From positions 1 through 40,014 of the forward strand of contig JAADGU010000012.1 of assembly GCA_013152195.1 (NCBI GenBank): 40,014 nt of DNA, read 5' to 3'. This document shows positions 33,688 to 40,014 of this stretch, piece by piece. The notes beneath the pieces were generated by a model. It had not been told where the DNA came from. It worked only from the letters and a program-made list of their open reading frames with translations, and ran no database searches. Position 1 is the first letter of the stretch. Every line of letters starts with the position of its first letter. The stretch is from Nitrospirota bacterium (GTDB lineage: Bacteria; Nitrospirota; Thermodesulfovibrionia; Thermodesulfovibrionales; JdFR-85). The position numbers and the translations under genes were made by a program.

Positions 33688-34302
33688 TCATGCCCTCCTT
33701 ACGAATTCACCAAACCCCTTCAAGACACTGAGCCCGAGTTGCTGACTCTTTTCAGGGTGAAACTGGGTGGCAATGATATTGTCTTTCCAGATCATGGAGG
33801 TGAACTCTATCCCGTACATGGTGGTGCCTGCAATGACCTCGTCCTTGTCCGGGGCCACATAGTAGGAGTGAACAAAGTAGAAGTAGCTCTCATCCGCTAT
33901 TCCGTCAAATACAGGAGGGATTCTCCTTAATTTGACAGTATTCCACCCCATATGGGGTATCTTCAGACCCATCTGGGGGAACCTGACCACCTTGCCTTTA
34001 ATTACACCGAGTCCCCTGCAAAGGCCAAATTCCATGGATTCAGTAAAGAGTATCTGCAGACCAAGGCAGATGCCAAGATATGGCTTGCCTTTCTCTATTG
34101 ACCTGAGCACAGGGGCAAGCAGGTTCAGATTGTCAAGATTCCTCATACAGTCACGGAATGCCCCGACTCCGGGGAGCACTACTGCTGAAGCGTCTTCAAT
34201 ATCAAGGGGGCTGGATGTAACCGTTGCATCTATCCCGACTTTCAGAAAGGCCTTTTCAACACTGCGGAGATTTCCCATTCCATAATCAACTATTACAATC
34301 AA
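33688..34302 (-). CDS. hisH: Imidazole glycerol phosphate synthase glutaminase subunit HisH
   Basis: This 204-residue class I glutamine amidotransferase delivers ammonia to HisF in histidine synthesis. It begins IVIVDYGMGNLRSVEKAF, has the PGVGAFRDCM loop, the nucleophile C79 in GICLGLQILF and a catalytic HPEKS near the C-terminus. The start is TTG at 34300-34302, directly after the stop of the zinc-ribbon gene (TAATTG), with GAGGAGGAA about 10 bases upstream. No other his gene is in the window, which is unusual because hisH normally sits next to hisA and hisF. A HisH paralogue serving another amidation pathway is possible but less likely. Confidence 0.92.
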   Translation of the reverse strand: MIVIVDYGMGNLRSVEKAFLKVGIDATVTSSPLDIEDASAVVLPGVGAFRDCMRNLDNLNLLAPVLRSIEKGKPYLGICLGLQILFTESMEFGLCRGLGVIKGKVVRFPQMGLKIPHMGWNTVKLRRIPPVFDGIADESYFYFVHSYYVAPDKDEVIAGTTMYGIEFTSMIWKDNIIATQFHPEKSQQLGLSVLKGFGEFVRRA

Positions 34303-34626
34303 TTAGCCCTGTTCCTCCTCTTTATCCTCCTCAACGATGCCACCCCTGAGCCCGTCATGGGAGAAGACAGCAATGGTTTCTGTCATGCCGTTGTCAGGAA
34401 GGCACATGAAACGGTATGAAGCTATCTTTCCATAGTTTTCCTTCATGTGTTCCCAGCCCCTGACAAACAAGGAACATTCATCATTAAAGCATATCCAGAG
34501 GTAACTTACCCCCCATCCAAACCCCTCCCCAAGACTATACGGGGGTGGCACTGTTTTGGTCATCTTATGCTTGCAGTGCGGACAGGTCGGGGCCTCTTTT
34601 ATCTTGTATTCTTCAGTTGAAAACAT
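34303..34626 (-). CDS. Zinc-ribbon protein of unknown function
   Basis: This 107-residue protein has two cysteine pairs, C15/C18 (CPHC) and C46/C51 (CFNDEC), which form a likely four-cysteine zinc ribbon. Conserved aromatics lie between them (GEGFGWGVSYLWICF), and the C-terminus is acidic. An almost perfect AGGAGG precedes the ATG by five bases. It abuts hisH and is probably co-transcribed with it, but no functional link is known. It resembles short zinc-ribbon hypotheticals in Nitrospirota and Deltaproteobacteria (recollection, not searched). Confidence 0.8.
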   Translation of the reverse strand: MFSTEEYKIKEAPTCPHCKHKMTKTVPPPYSLGEGFGWGVSYLWICFNDECSLFVRGWEHMKENYGKIASYRFMCLPDNGMTETIAVFSHDGLRGGIVEEDKEEEQG

Positions 34627-34768
34627 AGAAACCTCCTAAAAATATTTTTTGTATTATGACATATTCTGACAGAACAATGCTTTTGGACATCTGAAGCCGA
34701 CAGGTCTTTTCCTTATTTTACACAGGGGACCGGATTGAAAGTTGCTTTTTCCCATATGAAATACAGAT

Positions 34769-34800
34769 TTCTCTGTGCCTTTGTGCCTCTGTGGTTTATT
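34769..34800. repeat. Short degenerate tandem repeat in the hisH/larC spacer
   Basis: The stretch carries about three units of a nine-base CT-GTG-C pattern (CTCTGTGCC, TTTGTGCCT, CTGTGG). Similar wording occurs as a dispersed intergenic sequence in several bacterial groups (recollection). No role can be given. Confidence 0.3.
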
Positions 34801-34835
34801 CTGTTCTTCTTGTTTTCCGCAATCTCCCGAAGGGT

Positions 34836-36008
34836 CTATGATTTCAGCATTTTCATTACATCAATGAGTGAAAGACCTGTTTTTTCTGCAATCCTGCGGC
34901 AGTCCTCGTATTCAGGGACTGCTTTTCTGTAACCATCGGTGTCGACAACCTTGAATCTTACCGGTCCAAACTCTGTATCCATCTCTTTTATCTCCCTCTC
35001 AAGGTATATCCTTTCCGTTTCATGGAAACGTATTCCGAGGGTCGGTGTTTCTTCAAACATAATGTTAACGAGTCTTTCCCTTGTGGCAGGATAGGCGATT
35101 ACCTGCAGCAAAATTCCCGGCCTGCTTTTTTTCATTATCACAGTGTTTAGGAAGACATCAAGGGCTCCTTCCTTGAAAAGTCTCTCCATGAGGTATTCAT
35201 AGACCTGAGGGTTCATGTCATCGATGTTGGTCTCAATCACTGTTACCAGTTCACTCGATCCCCTTTTATGATGACCCTTGTGGGGTTTTATTGTCTTGTT
35301 CCCGATAAATACCCTGAGTATATTGGGTTGTTCTTTCAGGATATGCCCGCCTGCACCGGTCCCGGTGCTGTCAATTGTCATTTCCGGAAAGTGACCAAAG
35401 GATGTGGCTGTTTCTGTAATTATGGCAGCACCAGTCGGAGTGGTCAGCTCCTTCTGTATGCCTGTAGAGAAGACAGGTTTGCCCTTCAGGAGCTGAACAG
35501 TGGCAGGTGCGGGGACAGGCAAGAGGCCATGTTCGCTTGAAACGGTCCCTCCTCCAAGGTTCAGAGGGGAAGATACGACCTCTTTTATGCCAAGGATCTT
35601 CAGGCACAGGAGTGTTCCGATAATGTCTACTATACAGTCTGTTGCAGAGAGCTCGTGGAGATGAAGGTCTTTCAGTCTCCCGCCGTGAACCCTTCTCTCT
35701 GCCTGAAACAGCCTCCTGAATATTCTGAGTCCGCTTTTTTTAATGTTTGGGGGTAGATCTGAATCTTCAATTATGGTTGAGATATCATCAAAGCTACGTG
35801 TTGGCTCGTCTTTTTTGACAACAACTTCAATCTTTGTTGCTGAAATACCTCCACGCTTCACCTTCCGTCTTCGTATATCATAAGTGACCAGGTCCATGGC
35901 ATTCAGCCCCTCCCTGAGCTTATCAAGAGGGGCTCCTGCATCCACAAGGGCTCCAAGAGACATATCTCCGCTTATTCCCGAAAAACAATCAAAGTAGGCA
36001 ATTCTCAC
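34836..36008 (-). CDS. larC: Nickel pincer cofactor biosynthesis protein LarC
   Basis: This 390-residue enzyme inserts nickel into the pincer nucleotide cofactor first found in lactate racemase. N-terminal IAYFDCFSGISGDMSLGALVDAG and the HLHELSATDCIVDIIG block are diagnostic (TIGR00299 family). The C-terminal half has ETNIDDMNPQVYEYLMERLF and GIRFHETERIYLERE. The start is GTG with CGGAGG five bases upstream. In Lactobacillus LarC is made as LarC1/LarC2 by a programmed frameshift; here one continuous frame spans both parts. No larA, larB or larE lies in the window, so the recipient enzyme is unknown. Confidence 0.93.
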   Translation of the reverse strand: MRIAYFDCFSGISGDMSLGALVDAGAPLDKLREGLNAMDLVTYDIRRRKVKRGGISATKIEVVVKKDEPTRSFDDISTIIEDSDLPPNIKKSGLRIFRRLFQAERRVHGGRLKDLHLHELSATDCIVDIIGTLLCLKILGIKEVVSSPLNLGGGTVSSEHGLLPVPAPATVQLLKGKPVFSTGIQKELTTPTGAAIITETATSFGHFPEMTIDSTGTGAGGHILKEQPNILRVFIGNKTIKPHKGHHKRGSSELVTVIETNIDDMNPQVYEYLMERLFKEGALDVFLNTVIMKKSRPGILLQVIAYPATRERLVNIMFEETPTLGIRFHETERIYLEREIKEMDTEFGPVRFKVVDTDGYRKAVPEYEDCRRIAEKTGLSLIDVMKMLKS

Positions 36009-36224
36009 GAAACCTCCGGATAAAAAACTATTTTACCTCATGGCTGTAAAAAAATGCATGAGGTCCGGCCTGCCAGAAAAAAACAGGCGTAACCTGTCTT
36101 TCTGTCGCAGTTTTTTTCAATGTTGCGAAGTTGCTACTCAAAGTTATTGACATATAAGGATAATTATTGATACCCTATGATTAGGGGTCTAACATAATGA
36201 TATCATGGTTCACGGTAGGATATA

Positions 36225-38705
36225 ATGACAGATAAGGCCGAGGTATTCAGAGAAGCTCAGAGATTTCTTTCAAAGGGTCAGATAGATAAAGCTATCTATG
36301 CATGGCGGGAGTATGTCGGCCAGCATCCTGACGGCAATATTTATAATACCATAGGGGACCTCTGTCTTAAGAGTGGAAATCGTTCACAGGCAATTGAATA
36401 CTTCCATAAGGCTGCTGAATATTTCAGGGATGAAGGATTTGTAACCAAGTCACTGGCCCTCTATAAAAAAATTCTTAATATTGATTCCCTTGACCCCAAG
36501 GCATTGTTGTTTATTGGCAGACTGAATGAGGAAAAAGGTCTGATTACCGATGCCATCAAATATTATCTTGCCTCTATTGATGCCTATATCAAGCATGGAA
36601 TAAGGGATGAACTCATCCCCATATGTGAAAGAATAATTAATCTTGCCCCTTCCAACCTCTCCTTGAGGGTAAAACTTGCGGAATATCTTCAGAAAGAGGG
36701 TTATGTTGAAGAAGCAGCCAGAGAATATCTGGATGTAGGAAGGATATCTGAAGAAAAGGGTGATGTTGCTAAGGCAAGGGAATACTATGAGAGGTCGTTT
36801 GAGCTCTATCCACGACAGGAAACTATCTATAAACGCATGGCTGATTTTTATATTTCCCAGGGGCTTATGGAGAATGCAAGAGAACTCCTCGGCAAGGGGA
36901 TAGAACTGTATCCTGACAATATTCAGATACAGCTGCGTTACTCTGAGCTTCTTCTGAAGGAGGGAGACCTTGCAACTGCAAAGGATATGCTCCTCAATAT
37001 TCTCTCCACGTATCCCATAGAGTCAGGTGACGAGATTGCTATTGAGGCAAGCAGGCTTCTTGGAGATCTCTATCTTGAGGAGGGTCAGAAAGAACTTGCC
37101 TGGCGTAGTTATAAAACGGTGCTGGATGATTATATCGGAAGAGGGCTGTATGAAGAGGCTGTAAGGTTTCTGAAGAAATTCAGGGATACGGCGCCACTTG
37201 AGTGTTCGGAAAAGCTTGTCGAGGTTTACAATGAACTCGGGAAAGAGGATGCCCTCTTTGATGAACTACTAACGCTTGCTGAGATACAATCAGGTCAGGG
37301 AGCTTTAGAGGATGCGTTTACCTCTTACATAGAAGCAAGGAAGATCAGGCCTGATTCAGAAGCCGTAATCTCCAGAATAGCGGAACTGGAGGAGAAACTT
37401 GGCATTACTTTTCCGTCTGAGAAAGAAGAGAAGGCAACCGACGAGAAACTTGTTGATGTGGATATCTTTTTAAGATATGGCCTGATGGATGAGGCTGTGG
37501 ATGTTCTGGAAAAACTTAAGGTTGAAGAGCCTGAGAATCTGGAAGTTCATAAAAGGTTGAAGGATATCTATCTTGAGATGAATGATAAAGAGGGGGTCGT
37601 GACAGAATGTCTTATTATCGCCAAGATACATGAAAAAGAGGGGCGGATGGAACAAAGGGAGCAAGCGCTCAAGGAGGCTTTTGAGATAGACCCGGAGGAT
37701 CCGAGGCTGTTGGAACTCTCCAGTGCCACAGAGGAAGTTAGCGCTTCACCGTCTCCTGATTCCACGTTCGAGGAGTCAGGGATCCTAACGTTCGAAGATG
37801 AGTCCGAAGTGCCGGAAGGAGGGACTGAGACGGCAGATGTCTATGAGACTTCTGTGAGGCCACCATCTATTGAGGATTTTAAAGACGACCTGTCAGAGGC
37901 AGAGTTTTATATGCGTCAGGGTTTATACCAGGAAGCCCTTTCATCATACACCAGGGTACTTGAGATTTTTCCTGACAATAAAGAGTTACTGGCAAAGGTC
38001 TCGGATATCAAGAACAGGCTTTCTACAGTTGAGACCTCAATTTCAATAAAGCCTGAGGATGATAAGGCTGGTTTTTCAGAAGACATGCCCGCTGATTTTT
38101 CAGAGGAGATACCCCTTGATATTGCATCTGAAACCGGGCCTGTTACAGGTGGAGTTATTACTGAAGAACCTGTTGAGGAGGAGGTGCCTGAACCGAGCCT
38201 TGATAGCGAAGTGCTTGAGATATTTGAAGAATTCAAACGAGGGGTTTCTGAGGAACTTGAGGAGGAGGATTCGGAGACTCACTATAATCTCGGTATAGCT
38301 TATAAGGAGATGGGACTTATTGATGATGCCATAAAAGAATTCCAGACTGCAAGGAGGGATCCGAGCAGAAAGGTTCAGGCTGCAAGCATGCTCGGACTCT
38401 GTTTTATGGAGAAGAAACTCTATTCCCTGGCCATTGATGCCTTGCGGGAGGCGATAGATAATATAGCGGAGAGGGACGGGGCTTATTGGAGTACAAAGTT
38501 TGAACTTGCAGAGGCATATGAGAAAAATGATGAGATTGAACAGGCCCTGAATCTGTATGTCGAGATTTACGGATGGGATTCGAAGTTCAGAAACGTTGGC
38601 GAGAAGATAACTGTTTTGAAAGAAAAGTTGGGCGTTGATGAATCTGAGGCTGCAGTAATTGAGGATACCTTCAAGCAGGGAAAAGACAGGATTTCATACT
38701 TGTAA
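36225..38705 (+). CDS. Large tetratricopeptide-repeat protein
   Basis: This 826-residue cytoplasmic protein is made almost wholly of TPR helices. Repeats run from about 5-395 and again at about 410-490, 555-600 and 680-790 (for example YNTIGDLCLKSGNRSQAIEYFHKA and THYNLGIAYKEMGLIDDAIKEF). Two acidic, serine/proline-rich linkers (about 495-550 and 600-665) separate the blocks. No signal peptide or enzymatic domain is seen. TAGGA lies five bases before the ATG. The ExeA-like ATPase follows 77 bases later, so it may be a scaffold for a secretion or type IV pilus machine; that link is inference. Confidence 0.9.
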   Translation: MTDKAEVFREAQRFLSKGQIDKAIYAWREYVGQHPDGNIYNTIGDLCLKSGNRSQAIEYFHKAAEYFRDEGFVTKSLALYKKILNIDSLDPKALLFIGRLNEEKGLITDAIKYYLASIDAYIKHGIRDELIPICERIINLAPSNLSLRVKLAEYLQKEGYVEEAAREYLDVGRISEEKGDVAKAREYYERSFELYPRQETIYKRMADFYISQGLMENARELLGKGIELYPDNIQIQLRYSELLLKEGDLATAKDMLLNILSTYPIESGDEIAIEASRLLGDLYLEEGQKELAWRSYKTVLDDYIGRGLYEEAVRFLKKFRDTAPLECSEKLVEVYNELGKEDALFDELLTLAEIQSGQGALEDAFTSYIEARKIRPDSEAVISRIAELEEKLGITFPSEKEEKATDEKLVDVDIFLRYGLMDEAVDVLEKLKVEEPENLEVHKRLKDIYLEMNDKEGVVTECLIIAKIHEKEGRMEQREQALKEAFEIDPEDPRLLELSSATEEVSASPSPDSTFEESGILTFEDESEVPEGGTETADVYETSVRPPSIEDFKDDLSEAEFYMRQGLYQEALSSYTRVLEIFPDNKELLAKVSDIKNRLSTVETSISIKPEDDKAGFSEDMPADFSEEIPLDIASETGPVTGGVITEEPVEEEVPEPSLDSEVLEIFEEFKRGVSEELEEEDSETHYNLGIAYKEMGLIDDAIKEFQTARRDPSRKVQAASMLGLCFMEKKLYSLAIDALREAIDNIAERDGAYWSTKFELAEAYEKNDEIEQALNLYVEIYGWDSKFRNVGEKITVLKEKLGVDESEAAVIEDTFKQGKDRISYL

Positions 38706-38737
38706 TTGGTGCCAATCGGGGTGTATTATTATAATAC
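38706..38737 (+). promoter_or_regulatory. Promoter and palindrome upstream of the ExeA-like gene
   Basis: TTGGTG (38706-38711) and TATAAT (38730-38735) are 18 bases apart. The -10 is embedded in the perfect palindrome GTATTAT-T-ATAATAC (38723-38737), so a dimeric regulator could cover it. This suggests that the ATPase has a promoter separate from the TPR gene directly upstream. Confidence 0.5.
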
Positions 38738-38782
38738 AAATCCTGATTGTATTAAGGTAAAGCCTCCAGGGAAATAACATAT

Positions 38783-39019
38783 ATGGATTATCTTAAATAC
38801 TATAAGCTGAAAGAGCATCCCTTCTCGAATGTTGTGGACAACAAGTTTTACTATAACAGTGTCCAGCATTCCGATGCCCTTACCAAGTTGAAATATGCGA
38901 TGGAGAGCAAGAAAGGGCTTGCAGTGGTTATAGGATCGGGACAGGAAAGACCACACTTGCAAGAAGATTGCTTGAGGAACTCGACGAGGAACACTTTGAG
39001 GCAACCCTGCTTGTGGTGA
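38783..39019 (+). CDS. ExeA-like AAA ATPase, 5' fragment (frameshifted in Walker A)
   Basis: This is the start of a general-secretion-pathway ExeA-type ATPase: MDYLKYYKLKEHPFSNVVDNKFYY is the typical N-terminus (substrate-side F-S-N and Y-Y motifs). The frame is true up to VVIG near codon 51 (38933-38935), then breaks at the Walker A loop. The next frame reads GTGKTTLARR from 38938. A proper GxxGTGKT loop would need four more bases between GGA and GGG. The remainder of this frame (to 39019) is therefore nonsense. It follows the TPR gene and continues at 38968-39597. Confidence 0.85.
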   Translation: MDYLKYYKLKEHPFSNVVDNKFYYNSVQHSDALTKLKYAMESKKGLAVVIGSGQERPHLQEDCLRNSTRNTLRQPCLW

Positions 39020-39597
39020 TTCATTCTGCTGTCAGTTCAGACTGGTTGCTCAAAAAGTTTGCAATACAGTTTGGAGTTGAAAAGGTGAAAGAAGATAAGG
39101 TGGAGGTGCTCGGTCAGATATACAGGCGTCTTCTGGAGATCAACGAGTCAGGAAGAAAAGCTGTAGTCCTGATTGATGAGGTGCAGATGTTGAATTCCGG
39201 GGAGATAATGGAGGAATTCAGGGGATTGCTGAATATGGAGATGGCTGATGGCAAGATGGCGAATTTTGTCTTTTTTGGTCTCCCGGAGCTTGAAGATGTG
39301 CTTGCCCTGGACGAACCCCTGCAACAGAGGGTTGCTATGAGGATAAGACTTCACTCCCTTTCTGAAAACAACACTATCGATTACATCCGTTACAGGCTGC
39401 ATGTTGCTGGCTCTGATGACATATTCACTGATGAGGCTCTATCGAGAGTCTATTATTTCTCGAGGGGAATCCCGAGACTTATCAACACGATCTGTGACAA
39501 TGCGCTCCTTGAAGGTTATTTAATGAAGAGAGAAAAAATTGATGAAGGTATTATGGATACCGTAGCTGTTGACCTTGGCTTGAAATCCGAGAAATAA
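38968..39597 (+). CDS. ExeA-like AAA ATPase, 3' fragment
   Basis: This is the rest of the ATPase domain. The frame opens with GTGKTTLARR at 38938, before the first possible start (TTG at 38968). Walker B is VLIDEVQML, sensor motifs FFGLPELEDVL and QRVAMRIRLHSL follow, and the lid reads ALSRVYYFSRGIPRLINTICDNALLEGYL. Together with the 5' fragment the protein would be about 270 residues, as in ExeA-like proteins. Such ATPases energise assembly of secretin or pilus complexes. Only the Walker A loop is damaged, so the gene is likely functional in the cell with an error in the sequence. Confidence 0.85.
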   Translation: MLEELDEEHFEATLLVVIHSAVSSDWLLKKFAIQFGVEKVKEDKVEVLGQIYRRLLEINESGRKAVVLIDEVQMLNSGEIMEEFRGLLNMEMADGKMANFVFFGLPELEDVLALDEPLQQRVAMRIRLHSLSENNTIDYIRYRLHVAGSDDIFTDEALSRVYYFSRGIPRLINTICDNALLEGYLMKREKIDEGIMDTVAVDLGLKSEK

Positions 39598-39657
39598 GCA
39601 ATCAATATCATCTCTGAAGCAGCATTGTAATCATTCCTTAATCTCCGGATCGGTTAT

Positions 39658-40014
39658 TTACTGGTGTAGGGCAGCCTCTATGGCCTCATGTATATCTCCC
39701 ACCCCGGTAACCTGTAGTGATGTCTTGTGTTTTAGCCTTCTCATGTTGCTCTCAGGCATGATTGCCTTTTTAAATCCTATTTTTTCTCCCTCGTTAAGCC
39801 TGGCCTCAGCCTGATTTACCGCCCTTATCTCTCCTGAAAGTCCTGCCTCTCCGAAGACAAACAGGTCGTTGGGCAGGGGGATTTCACGCAGAGAGGATGC
39901 TATGGAGAGGATTATGGGGAGGTCAGTTGCGGGTTCTGCTATCCTGAGGCCTCCCACTACATTTACATAGATGTCTGTGAGTCCGAGATGCAATCCGCCT
40001 ATTTTTTCCAGGAC
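39658..40014 (-). CDS. radA: DNA repair protein RadA, C-terminal part (N-terminus outside window)
   Basis: The frame runs off the right edge; 118 residues plus stop are visible. They form the Lon-like C-terminal domain of RadA (Sms): GLTDIYVNVVGGLRIAEPATDLPI, ASSLREIPLPNDLFVFGEAGLSGEIRAVNQAEARLNE and the terminal GVGDIHEAIEAAL. RadA is a RecA-related helicase that helps branch migration during recombination. The zinc finger and RecA-like ATPase are not in the window. It is transcribed toward the ExeA-like gene (convergent, 60-base gap). Confidence 0.95.
   Translation of the reverse strand, partial: VLEKIGGLHLGLTDIYVNVVGGLRIAEPATDLPIILSIASSLREIPLPNDLFVFGEAGLSGEIRAVNQAEARLNEGEKIGFKKAIMPESNMRRLKHKTSLQVTGVGDIHEAIEAALHQ

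Noticed and set aside
1..40014. CRISPR array, prophage or transposase
   Set aside because: No regularly spaced direct repeats, Cas genes, phage structural genes or transposase motifs were seen on either strand.

Overview
This 40-kb window looks like a chromosomal segment of a Gram-negative, diderm bacterium. The evidence is lipoprotein and outer-membrane signals, an RND efflux operon and an outer-membrane beta-barrel. Its mix of genes (DapL-type aminotransferase, LarC, two-CW protein, V4R protein, ExeA-like ATPase with a TPR partner, CHASE2 cyclase next to a FecR protein) best fits a Nitrospirota (Thermodesulfovibrionia-like) or deltaproteobacterial-grade anaerobe. That placement is inference; no rRNA is present. 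Gene density is high. No CRISPR array, prophage, transposase, tRNA or rRNA was seen.

Layout. Positions 1-4993 (minus strand) are a tightly overlapping operon: a YeiH-type exporter, a 1076-residue PAS/GAF sensor kinase, a receiver-only regulator and a partial GAF protein. A class A penicillin-binding protein follows at 5119-6880 and is frameshifted. Positions 6885-8481 (minus) hold a Clp-class serine protease and a rhomboid protease. Positions 8601-12953 (plus) hold a YacP/Rae1 nuclease, a PAP2 phosphatase, an RluB-type pseudouridine synthase and AspRS. Positions 13081-19513 are a TetR-TolC-MFP-RND efflux operon, with the pump gene frameshifted. Positions 19508-22183 (minus) hold a universal stress protein, a V4R protein and a diguanylate cyclase. 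mnmA follows (plus), then a Crp/Fnr regulator (minus).

Positions 25018-31013 carry a CHASE2-cyclase, a FecR-TPR-beta-barrel protein and a 71-residue Cys/Trp-tailed peptide with its own terminator. A two-CW protein, dapL-like aminotransferase and folK follow (plus), then a zinc-ribbon protein with hisH and larC (minus). The window ends with a large TPR protein, a frameshifted ExeA-like ATPase (plus) and the C-terminus of RadA (minus).

The most unusual signal is not a gene. Two intergenic elements, at 10904-11035 and 22286-22435, share a conserved single-stranded core and the same multi-hairpin architecture. Their helices differ in sequence but stay complementary, including a perfect 28-bp outer stem in the second copy. 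This points to a repeated structured RNA or hairpin DNA element. A second kind of nested palindrome lies at 23802-23938.

Three otherwise healthy genes each carry one small frameshift in a conserved motif. Sequence or assembly error is the simplest explanation for all three.
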